Assembly (NCBI GenBank): GCA_019925095.2
Contig: CM034406.1
Span: forward strand, 11,589,388-11,653,387
From: Dendrolimus kikuchii
Lineage: Eukaryota; Arthropoda; Insecta; Lepidoptera; Lasiocampidae
Length of the DNA: 64,000 nucleotides
Reading direction: 5' to 3'
The notes below the pieces were generated by a model. The model did not search any database and had not been told where the DNA came from. It saw nothing but the letters and a program-made list of their open reading frames with translations. The translations under genes and the position numbers were made by a program. This document shows, piece by piece, positions 55,266-64,000 of the stretch (within the stretch, counting starts at the first letter, position 1; every line of letters starts with the position of its first letter).

Positions 55266-55425
55266 AGTTGATGTTAGGAGCCTTAAGAATAGACGAGCGT
55301 GCATGACGAGAGTTATGAATGTCAAAGAAGCAAGTGAGATGTGTAAGAATAAGCCTGAACGGCGCTCTGTTGCTCGTGCCTACCCCTCAAGGGAACTGGC
55401 GTGAAGCTATGTATGTATGTATTTA
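55266..55425 (+). mobile_element. ATGT-tailed LINE 3' end
   Basis: AGGAGCCTTAAGAATAGACG through GGCGTGAAGCTATGTATGTA. Confidence 0.8.
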
Positions 55426-56729
55426 AAAATTTGTCAACGCAAATATGTGCAATACTTGGAGCAACCCACCCGCCAATAAATGGTACACGCATATAAAAGC
55501 CTGTGTCTAGACAAGTGAAAACTTGTAAGCATTAATCGCCTAAACATAATTGTATTAGTGTAAACAAAAGATTTTACAATTATTTTGAGACAAGACTTGC
55601 ATTCAATAATTACTCTTATGTGTACAAGAAAATGGCATCATGATGATGACTCTTAAGAGGCAGTACAATTCAAAGTTTTACAGCATGCACTGTAAAAGGA
55701 GTTATCATAAAAAGATGAAGTATGTGCAGGTGTCGTGAGTTTCACGGTTTCACAATGTCCTCGAATTGTGAAACGGGGAGTATTATTGTATAGTATCTAA
55801 CAAAATATAAAACATCTGTTAGAGCTATATATTTTTCAAAGAATTTAAACCAGAAAAAAATCAAGGGGGATAATTTGGACCAGTAGGTACTGAAACTGTA
55901 ATTTTTAGAATTTTTGTCAATCAAGTGAGTATCAACTATCACGTGAAAACTTCAAAACAGATTTAAATAAAACACAGAAGTGTCTTATATCCCGGATCAA
56001 CGCATAGGATTCTTTTTATTTCGGTAAATGACCTCGTTTCCGTGCGATATATGTATAAAATCAAAAAGATGACGCTGGGGTCGCAATTTTTTGTGTTGCC
56101 GCTATTACTACTATTCGTCTAAATACGTCGTCATGGAAATAAGAAGAAAATTTCGCTGGAACTACTCGTGATGACTATTTTGACTAGTTTCCAATAGTGA
56201 AGAAGTAGTCGTAATCAGACCAACGCATCTAACTGCGACCTCAAGTCTTTTTTACTTCTATTTTGTCAATAACCATTAGTCTTTCTGAATCGACTACCTG
56301 ACTGCTGGCTGTGTGTCCGAAGTGCTCAATAACTTCGCAAAATAAGTTTGATGAGTCTCGATTATATTTGTATTCTCCTTGTGATATATGCGTTGGTCCA
56401 GGACATGGGCAAAAGTTTTCTCCAGGACCCTATCTAAAAATCACTAACCAGGGCCTTTTGAAATCTAAGTATGAATTCATACAGAAAATACAAGTTTAAC
56501 ACACAGTCAAACAGCAGCAAACCGATTATCCAGTGGTATGCGGTAACATCAGCTAAATCCGATTAATAGTGCATCAAGCACACGTATCAGTGAGTTAAAC
56601 ACAACAATCAGTGCGTGAACCATTGACTGGAGTAAGTGGCTTCTACCACAGGTATGATTCGACAATATCAATCAACCATCTATACTCTTCGTATTTATTA
56701 GGTACCTAAGGACAGCCAATCCTTTAAGT
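55426..56729. other. intergenic; repeat fragment near 55980-56060
   Basis: TATCCCGGATCAACGCATAG resembles the lepidopteran-type short repeats. A 62-codon frame at 56311 (MCPKCSITSQNKFDESRLYL) is unrecognised. Confidence 0.35.
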
Positions 56730-56945
56730 TAGGTTGTCATAATCGTCATTCGAGCGCTAAATCCTGGTTGCGTTCGGTACGTTCGCTCTGACGCCTAAGG
56801 TATACTTTCCTACTTTTTCTTCTCTACTTCGCGCGGTCTTCAGCGTCCCCCGTTTTGAGACCACTGGTACGCATGTCATCATTTACAACGTTAAGCCAGC
56901 ATTTCTTGGGCCTTCCCCTACGCCCGAGATCTGGGGGAGGCGGCA
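56730..56945 (-). mobile_element. LINE C-terminal fragment
   Basis: Minus reading: GRRGRPKKCWLNVVNDDMR then TSGLKTGDAEDRAK*RRKSR, the GRPKKxW tail of RT elements with one stop. Confidence 0.65.
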
Positions 56946-57351
56946 TAGTTAAACACTTGTTCATCAATTTATAATACAACAAGTTGCCTGGAAGAGATCA
57001 CTTTAAACTACAAAGCTATCCGATTGTTTTACCAAGAAAGTATTATAACTGCATTTTCGTAGTAGATTGTTTTGGTAAACAGTGAAGTCTTATTTAAATA
57101 ACAATTCATTATAAAGTCAATGAACATTGGATGGACAATTATGAAGTGATTCATAAAGTTTCTGTACGTTCCCCATAACAAATGCTTATTACAAGCAAAG
57201 CCGTATTTTTAAATAATCGGAGATAAACACATATGTTGTATATCCCCAAATTAAGCAAGTTACGCTTGTGTTAAGGGTAATATATAACGGACTACTCTGG
57301 GGCCGATCCCAAACACCCCCAGACCAAAGTTAATAACATTTCCAAAATTTA
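56946..57351. other. intergenic, nothing identified
   Basis: No frame or repeat recognised. Confidence 0.35.
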
Positions 57352-57434
57352 CCATACCAAGAATCGAACTTAGAGCCTCTGCATTGCAGTGAGGTAAGCC
57401 GTCAAAGGCTTAACTCACTCAACTATAAAGGCCG
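57352..57434 (-). repeat. tRNA-like sequence, antisense
   Basis: Minus: TAGTTGAGTGAGTTAAGCC (A-box-like) and AGTTCGATTCTTGG (B box). No acceptor-stem pairing, so probably a SINE head. Confidence 0.4.
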
Positions 57435-57606
57435 TCAAATTAATGCAAACAAAATTCTGATGCACACTTCCGTCGTGAAGAAGAAGACGAAGAGTCAATA
57501 AGAACGTATGCAATGTCGTAACTTAGCATACCTAAACTAATTTCTAATATAAATAATAAAAAGTAAAGGTATTTCTAACTGCATTCATATATAATAAAAC
57601 TACGTT

Positions 57607-57853
57607 ATAATAGATATACAATGCAAAAGTGGATGGATGCAGAAGTCGTGGAAGGCCACGACACATCTTCCATGATCAAATTGATCGTGTACTAGCAGAA
57701 GGTGATGTCAGGAGCCTTAAGAACAGACGAGCGTGCATGACAAGAGCTACGAATGTCAAAGAAGCAAGTGAGGTGTGTAAGAATTAACCTGAATGGCGCT
57801 CTGTTGTTCGTGCCTACCCCGCAAGGGAACTGGCGTGAAGTTATGTATATATG
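57607..57853 (+). mobile_element. ATGT-tailed LINE 3' end
   Basis: GATATACAATGCAAAAGTGG through GGCGTGAAGTTATGTATATA; frame broken by TAA after GTGTAAGAAT. Confidence 0.82.
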
Positions 57854-57860
57854 TACGTTA

Positions 57861-58487
57861 TAACGGTTTTAAGCGTAGTAATTTATTTGATTTTTATTAT
57901 TCCGACATTTTGGCCACTTTTTAGTAGCCGTGATCACGGAAGATAAAGATGTCACGTGTCGATGAGTATTGTTAAAGTTTTATTTAGCCTGCCACCAACT
58001 TTTTTATTTTAATTATTTAGTTTTAATTTTATTTATGGTTATGATTTGGGTCTGGGATTGGGGTGGGTCTTAATAGTTATAAACCTAGCAAAAACCAACT
58101 GACAGACCTTAAGACAGTGTGAGCTCTGTCTGCGTGCACCGGAACACAAACCAACTTGATTGATTGATAATTTCTTTTTATTTTTCCTCCCACTCATTTT
58201 AATATTATATAATATTATTAGAGTTAGGCATGTTTGCTGAAGAGTTTCTTAGGCAGTTTCTTCTCTTCGAGCTACAACATGTTGCGAAGCGGTGATAAAT
58301 TAGATTAGGTTTCCATAGAATAAACAATAACCATAAACAAAATTAAAATTAAATAATTAATATGCACAAATTTTAACAATACTCATTGACACTTCACATC
58401 TTTGTCTTCCGTGATCACGGCTACTGAAAAGTGGCCAAAACGTCCGAATAATAAAAATCAAATAAATTACCGCGCTTAAAACCGTTA
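57861..58487. mobile_element. 627-bp foldback element, 114-bp inverted repeats
   Basis: Arms 57861-57974 and 58374-58487 begin TAACGGTTTTAAGCG and share TAGCCGTGATCACGGAAGA. By eye they differ at about ten positions. The interior has no ORF. It is joined directly to the preceding LINE tail. Class unclear; no certain target duplication. Confidence 0.82.
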
Positions 58488-59028
58488 AAATGTAGTTTTA
58501 TTATGTATACAAGTCGCGAAAACTTAAGAAAATATTATGCATCCATACACTTGTATTGCTTACTTTTGCAAGTTACTTAGAAGTTACCAAGAGTGTATCG
58601 TACATGGAATTAGCAGCAACTTGCTACTTTAACATAAACTAAATTACGCTACAACTGTACATAACCGATCTCAGGGCGTTTCAAACTTACTAATTCAACT
58701 ACTGTTTTATTGTCACTATCCTAGCTTTAAATTCCGGTATAGTTGGAACCCCTGCTTCGGAACCCAGATTTCTGCGTTCTGCTTTTTTCCATTTCAATTT
58801 CATCCCTCACGATTTTATCCAGAAGCCAGCTATTTCTTGGGCCTATCTTTCTTACCACAACCTGGCAAAAACGGTATCATTGCTTCTAATATAACTAGCC
58901 AGTTTCTGTAACACGTACCCATATCAGGAAGATAATTACTTTGTAGTTTTTAATATGTCAGGGACATGAAGGCTAGCGGCGTATTTATCTCCTTGATACA
59001 AGCTCGTTTGTGCTATATATTACTACTA
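58488..59028. other. intergenic; possible LINE remnant at about 58735-58880
   Basis: CAGCTATTTCTTGGGCCTAT resembles the antisense of the RPKKxWL motif seen at 56890. Weak. Confidence 0.3.
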
Positions 59029-59220
59029 GCGGCCCGGCGCGGTTTCACCCGCGCTATGTCCCGCTCCCGTGGCATATAGCGTCATGTTATAGAGCCTATG
59101 ACACTCCCTATTAACGTAGCTTTCCAACAGTAAAAGAATTTTTAAAATCGGTTTAGCAGATCCAGAGATTACTACAACGTCACATACTCACAAACTTTAC
59201 CTCTTTATAATATTGGTAGT
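59029..59220 (-). repeat. AGCGGCCCGGCGC-ended short repeat
   Basis: ACTAGCGGCCCGGCGCGGTT through CTTTATAATATTGGTAG. Parallel to 47230-47435. Confidence 0.75.
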
Positions 59221-59555
59221 CTATCTACCACAGAAAGAAAATTAAAATTGTCTGTTGACGACGACAAACACAATGTATGAAACTCACCGACCCGTCTCAA
59301 CAGGCGATAAGAACATAGGTATAATTTGCTAAGCCTCATAGACTATGTAGACGCGACCGTTAGGCGCAGGAAAGAGACGGGTCGGACTGAGATAGATATA
59401 GTTTATTTTTAACCGTTATTGATTTGAAATTAAATAAATAAATTATAAGAATTAAATATATAAAATGTAATAAGCCTTAACTCACTAGGAAATAAATGTT
59501 GTAGCGTTGTGCCTTTTATTGAAAGTAGGACCCCTATTAGATCCCGGTAAATGAG

Positions 59556-59719
59556 ACCGGGCTACGGGCGTGCAGAACGCCGCCTGGAGCCCGGGACTCA
59601 GCATGTAAAGGGAACCGGGTTACAGGCGTGCAGAACGCCGCCTGGAACCCGGGACCCAAAAGGGTAGCGGGAACCGGGCTACGGGACTGCAGAACGCAAC
59701 CGGAGCCCGGGATCCGTGA
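59556..59719. repeat. 58-bp GC-rich tandem repeat x3
   Basis: Units start ACCGGG at 59556, 59614 and 59673. Each has CCGGGCTACGGG...GCAGAACGC...GGAGCCCGGGA, so every unit can itself form a hairpin (CCGGGYT with AGCCCGG). Confidence 0.85.
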
Positions 59720-60031
59720 GGTATGCCTGCACTACTGCCTACTCCGAACGCGAGTAGGCCATAGTGATAGTGCAGGCAGAGGTCCGCGCTCGACAGCGCA
59801 CGTTTTTGTAATGAGGTAATGGTAAGGGCGCTCAGCGCTTTATATTTATACTAATGAAGCGGGGGGCGAGGTAAATGCCCATTACGACGTCCCGCTAACA
59901 AAAACTATGGGTCACAACTGTGTAAGGACCCTCGAAATAGACTAAGATCTAGGGTGTACCAAAATGTATGATAGTGATAAGTTAAGGAAAGGCTTAATGT
60001 ATGTAAAATTAAGGAAATAAAGTAAAGGGGG
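59720..60031 (+). mobile_element. probable 3' internal end of a BEL/Pao element with polypurine tract
   Basis: Non-coding. The final GGAAATAAAGTAAAGGGGG is a polypurine tract placed immediately before the LTR-like start at 60032, as expected at the 3' end of an LTR element. Confidence 0.45.
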
Positions 60032-60068
60032 TGTTACGACGAAGCGAGGGGTCGGCGGAGGCAGCATC

Positions 60069-60078
60069 TATAAATATA
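60069..60078 (+). promoter_or_regulatory. TATA box of the LTR
   Basis: TATAAATATA about 300 bp upstream of the first gag-region ATG. Confidence 0.5.
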
Positions 60079-60105
60079 GGACGCCTTTGGGGCGCATTTT
60101 TGTAG

Positions 60106-60192
60106 TTCGTAGTTCGTGAGTAGTTCGTTAGTTCGTTAGTTCGTTAGTAGTTCGTGATAGTTCGAGACAAGCAGTAGTTCGCAGTTCATAAG
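60106..60192 (+). repeat. AGTTCGT short tandem repeats
   Basis: GTAGTTCGTAGTTCGTGAGT and further GTTAGTTCGTTAGTTCG units within the LTR. Confidence 0.8.
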
Positions 60193-60370
60193 AAGAAGCT
60201 CCCTCCCGCCGACGCCAACGAAGTTGAAGCCTCCCGTAGCATCGTTTTCGGTTGTTTTCATTTCGGAAAATCGGTTACCCGAACCAGCGACCAACCCTCT
60301 ACAGTCCTACAGTCCACTGCAACACCAACATCGTCTGGTCAGCTTCGAGCCGTATTGGAAGAACTGAAGT

Positions 60371-60970
60371 ATGCCGAATACGAGAAGCAGAATCGAAAAG
60401 GACGCTGCGCAGGTGAACAAGAAGAGTGCGACAGAGGTAGCAACAACCTCAACGACAACTGGCAGTGTCACGGCGGAATCCGGAACAGAGACTAGCTCAG
60501 TAAAAGCAACGACCGTAAAAGCAACGACAGTAAAAGCAACTGCCGTAAAAGCAACGCCAACGGCGTCGGCAACGACAGTAAAAGCAACAATGCCGGTCTC
60601 TGTTACGGATTTGCAGCCACAACCACCGCCAGTTTTACGCGAAATACTTCGCAGAAAAGAATGCACTCTAGAAGAAACTTCAAGACCGCAGTCACTACGC
60701 TCCACGACTTCCCGCAGACGACTTGCCGAGCTGGAAGCCAAAGAGAGACTAGCCGCATTGAAGTTGAAACAGTTGGAGGCAGCCGTTGAACTCGAACAAG
60801 CGAGAATAAATAGGCTACAAGCCGAATCATCGGACGATGATGACGTCATCGAAGAAAGCGAACTACCATCAAGAAGAGTGGACATGTGGTTCGAGAGACT
60901 GCCGCAAACGCAGGAACCACATGCCACAGAACCGACCCTCCCCCCCCCCCTCCCGCCCCAGCGACGTTAG
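60371..60970 (+). pseudogene. gag N-terminal segment
   Basis: 199 codons. It opens MPNTRSRIEKDAAQVNKKSA, has a Thr/Ser/Ala stretch with VKATTVKAT repeats (44-70), a charged coiled coil at about 115-150 (LAELEAKERLAALKLKQLEA), and an acidic SSDDDDVIEESE patch. The frame ends in a Pro/Arg run right after an 11-C homopolymer (60940-60950), where the downstream gag continues in another frame. Either this is a homopolymer length change (biological or assembly) or a slip site. Confidence 0.7.
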
Positions 60971-63225
60971 CCAGCGATATAGGGAGAATGAATGAACGGG
61001 GACAGGGCGTCCACGTCGGAAATATGGCACGCGGACAACGGGTCTCAGAACGAGGCCCGCCTGCACGTTCAAACGTCATGGATGTGACGTCACTGGCCGA
61101 AGCGATCACTGAAGCGGCGCGAACGAGCACAAGACAGGCGCAGCGATACATGCAAGAACTCCCGACTTTTAATGGAAATAGTGGCGAATGGCTGTCCTTC
61201 CAGGCAGCCTTTCGGGAATCGGGAGGGAGCTTCTCAGCAGGGGAGAACGTCGCGCGCCTACGTAGAAGCCTAAGGGGAGCCGCACTGGAGGCCGTCAGTG
61301 CCCTGCTGATTACCCAGACGGGGCCTGAAGATATTTTGAAGGCATTGGAAAGAAGGTTCGGCCGTCCAGATGCCCTTGTGCTGGGAGAAATGGAGAAAAT
61401 GAAGACATGGACACGAGTCACCGACAGCCCTCGGGACTTGTGCTTATTTGCCAACAAGATGGCAAACCTAGTAGCAACAATTGAAGTATTGAACAAGCCG
61501 CAGTATTTACATAGCCCAGATATGCTACGCGCGGCAGTGGAGAAGCTGACTCCAATCGTAAGGAACAAGTGGTACGACTATGCAGCTGTGAAGACCGAAG
61601 GGGTTCCGGAACTTAAGAAACTTGCGAGCTTCCTGAATGAAGAGGCAGACAAGTGCGCCGCGTATGCACCAATCGAACGCGAGAGCGAGATGGCACGATC
61701 TAAAAGGAGGACGGAGCACATACACATAGTGAACAACGACAGTGAACGCGTGAATATGAGAAAAAGTGAACCGTGCCCAGTCTGCAAACGCGATCATAAA
61801 CTTAGCGATTGCCGCAAGTTCGTCGGTGCGGATGTGAGCGCGCGGTGGGACTTAGCCAAAAAGTGTAAAGTGTGCTTCCGCTGCCTGCGAAGTAGGCATC
61901 GACGTTCTTCGTGCCGCGCCCCGCCGTGTGGGGTGGAAAGGTGTACGCTACACCACCACCGCTTGCTGCATCACCAAAGGAGACCTGAAGTTAACGAGGT
62001 AAGTCCAAGTGCAGTGAGTGTGACGTCAGAACCGGCGGGAGAAGTGTTAGCGTCCGCGATCAACAGCGTTATCAATGATGGAAGAAACAAACGACGTGCC
62101 TATCTGAAGGTGGCCCCGGTCGCTATAACCGGACCGAGGGGCAGTCGTCACACCTACGCACTATTGGACGAAGGCAGCACCGTGACCATTATTGATGCGC
62201 AGCTGGCCGAGCAACTGGGACTTAGCGGACCACGGGACCCCATGAAGATGCAGGGAGTCAACGGTGAAGAATCATCGCATGACTACAGCATGCGAGTGTC
62301 CGCCAGGATAAGAGGCTCATATGAAACAGAAGAACACACACTAAGGGACGCTCGCACAATAAAGAACATGAGCTTCTTCAGCCAGACCGTTCATCGGAGC
62401 GATGTGCAGGGCTGTGCACATCTGCAGGAGATAGAAAATGTACTCATCTATGAAAGAGCTACACCGAAGATACTAATCGGCCAAGATAATTGGGAGCTGA
62501 TTATTTCAAATGAAGTACGTAAAGGCCCGCGTCACCAACCGGTCGCCTCTCGTACGCAGCTGGGTTGGGTGCTGCACGGCTGCCGCACCTCAACCACATC
62601 GCCGGTCGTGTTCTGCTCACACTTGAGCATGATGGAAGAAGACCACGACCCGCTTGAAGAAATTATGAAAAAATATTTCGCGTTGGAATCACTGGGAATC
62701 GAACCCAGAACGCAGGTTAGCGATCCACAACAACGCGCCTTGGAAATATTGGAAAGGAAAACTCGTCGTTTGGAAAATGGACAATTTGAAACGGGACTTT
62801 TATGGAAAGATGAAAGTTCACCTATGCCAAATAATTATGAAAATGCATTGAAGAGACTTCAGAACTTAGAAAAAAAATTGGATCGCGATGAAGAGCTTAA
62901 AGCGAAGTATGAAGAGAGAATTGGAAATTTAATGTTGTCAGGCTACGCCGAGCGCGCCTCCACTCCCCCCACCAGCGGGAGGACGTGGTATCTTCCCCAC
63001 TTCGCCGTCGTGAATCCAGACAAGGAGAAAATAAGGGTGGTCCACGACGCAGCCGCCAAGTATCATGGCAGAAGTCTGAACGATATGTTGCTGCCTGGAC
63101 CCGACCTTCTTCGATCACTACCGGGAGTCATCATGAAGTACCGGCAGTATCCAGTGGCAGTGTCTGCCGACATAAAGGAAATGTTCATGCAAGTGAAGAT
63201 CATAGAAGCCGACAGGGATGCATAA
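60886..63225 (+). pseudogene. gag-protease-RT segment, ends at an in-frame stop
   Basis: 779 codons open. DUF1759-like block from about 95 (LPTFNGNSGEWLSFQAAF), zinc knuckles with cysteines from 297 (CPVCKRDHKLSDC) and from 327 (CKVCFRCLRSRH), and an aspartic protease with D428 in LLDEGST. RT begins near 700 (TWYLPHFAVVNPDKEKIRVV) with SADIKEMFMQVKI. A TAA at 63223-63225 interrupts the RT just before RFLWRGN, which is normally continuous in this family. The ATG at 60886 is not a real start; the real frame enters around the C run. Confidence 0.8.
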
Positions 63226-63867
63226 CGCTTTCTGTGGCGTGGCAACCGCCGCGATAGCGAGCCTCCAGAGGAATATAGAATGACGTCGCTCATCTTTGGT
63301 GCAACGTCTTCGCCTTGCGTAGCCTTGTACGTGAAAAACAGGAACGCAAGGGAATTTGAAAATGAAGACAGAGAAGCGGCGAAGGCAATAGTGGTCAATC
63401 ATTACATGGACGACTATCTGCAAAGCCTTCAAACAGTTGAAGAAGCCAGGAAAATGACAGCTGCCGTTGATAACATACAGCGGCGAGCGGGTTTCCAACT
63501 ACGAGGGTGGACCTCCAATTATAAGGAGGCGATTTCAAGCTTCGCGCCATCCGGTCAAACCACCGTTGAAATCGGCGGGAGCGAAATAGAAAAAACATTG
63601 GGTCTGATGTGGCACGTGAGAGAAGACACGCTTGGCTTTCGTGTCAATCAAAGAAGAGTTCCGGCAGAAGTATTGGAGGGGAGTCGAATGCCGACGAAGA
63701 GAGAAGCACTGGGACTCATCATGTCGATATTCGACCCCCTGGGGTTTATTTCCCCCCTCACCACACCGGCGAAACGCATCATGCAAGATACATGGAAATA
63801 CAAAACAACATGGGACGAAGTCCATTGGGGCTGTGTCATCCACGTCCGTAGGAGAATACCCCACTAA
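63226..63867 (+). pseudogene. RT continuation after the stop, truncated
   Basis: Same frame as the preceding segment: RFLWRGN, then MTSLIFGATSSPCVALY, the RT catalytic YMDDYL (near 63403), LRGWTSNYKE and IMSIFDPLGFISPLTTPAKR. It ends HWGCVIHVRRRIPH, where the last about 12 residues look foreign to the family, suggesting truncation or an insertion near 63830. Confidence 0.8.
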
Positions 63868-64000
63868 CGGAATCCCTACACGTGGCCCTGGGTGGTGCTA
63901 AACAGATAACAAAGGTGGGAGGCTTCGGCCGCGGCTTTACTACCACCCATCGGTCAAAACCGTGTCGCCAAAACGGCCTAGCCGTGTTCCGACATGTTGG
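63830..64000. other. unassigned sequence at the right edge
   Basis: GC-richer sequence (GTGGGAGGCTTCGGCCGCGG, CCGTGTCGCCAAAACGGCCT) with no frame. It may be a second mobile element that cut the Pao-type element. Confidence 0.35.

Larger units (their letters stand above)
60032..60300 (+). mobile_element. candidate BEL/Pao LTR
   Basis: Starts TGTTACGACGAAGCG. TATAAATATA lies at 60069, followed by AGTTCGT repeats (60106-60190). The gag frame begins 70 bp beyond. The 3' boundary and primer-binding site are not sure, because no second LTR is in the window. Confidence 0.55.
60371..63870 (+). mobile_element. BEL/Pao-type retrotransposon, gag to partial RT, broken
   Basis: One polyprotein-like coding region in three pieces: 60371-60970, then from about 60955 to 63225, then 63226-63867. 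Order: coiled coil, DUF1759-type gag, zinc knuckles, DUF1758-type aspartic protease, RT. It stops after the RT region (TTWDEVHWG), so RNase H and integrase are absent. The sequence after about 63830 does not read as the expected continuation. Confidence 0.87.

Noticed and set aside
57352..57434. Functional tRNA gene on minus strand
   Set aside because: Same reason: internal promoter motifs without a cloverleaf.
59628..59819. 63-codon ORF over the 58-bp repeats
   Set aside because: Frame through GC-rich tandem repeats; composition artefact.
63280..63901. Other-frame ORFs over the RT region
   Set aside because: Shadows of the Pao-type RT frame.

Overview
The window is AT-rich, intron-rich, repeat-saturated eukaryotic nuclear DNA. 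It most likely comes from an insect and probably from a moth or butterfly. The clues are a mariner transposon, several non-LTR retrotransposon families, a Pao-like LTR element, tRNA-headed SINEs, and short repeats ending in GAAGTCGCGGGC / GCTAGT-like sequence, which I associate with lepidopteran genomes. The order-level assignment is inference.

Only two host genes can be supported, and neither lies in one long ORF; both were assembled by reading splice junctions. Gene 1 is on the minus strand with four exons between 5418 and 686, and its 3' end lies off the left edge. Gene 2 is on the plus strand with six exons between 30367 and 51753, and gives a complete 310-residue protein. Both encode CRAL-TRIO (alpha-tocopherol-transfer-protein-like) lipid-binding proteins. 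They stand head to head about 25 kb apart. Exon 1 is 163 bp in both, and the four intron phases that can be compared (1, 2, 0, 0) are the same, so they are paralogues from a local duplication.

Layout: 1-5.4 kb gene 1, its introns holding LINE and SINE debris; 5.4-30 kb intergenic DNA made of transposon remains (LINE 3' ends, a mariner at 7.4-8.7 kb, a decayed reverse-transcriptase element at 18.5-20.4 kb, a possible solo LTR at 21.1 kb, and a tandem-plus-foldback repeat at 28.1-29.0 kb); 30.4-51.8 kb gene 2, whose introns carry nested SINEs, a 5'-truncated LINE with an open RT frame (34.5-36.9 kb), a PIF/Harbinger-type MITE (47.9-48.2 kb) and a 1.1-kb minisatellite (49.7-50.8 kb); 51.8-59.5 kb more remnants, including a 627-bp foldback element; 59.5-64 kb the 5' part of a BEL/Pao-type LTR retrotransposon whose reading frame is broken.

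I found no prokaryotic-type system, CRISPR array, rRNA gene or convincing functional tRNA gene, and no clearly new biological system. The most informative signals are the duplicated CRAL-TRIO pair, a LINE and an abundant SINE-like family that share a 3' tail, a nested SINE insertion whose empty site can be read, and several clean terminal-inverted-repeat elements.
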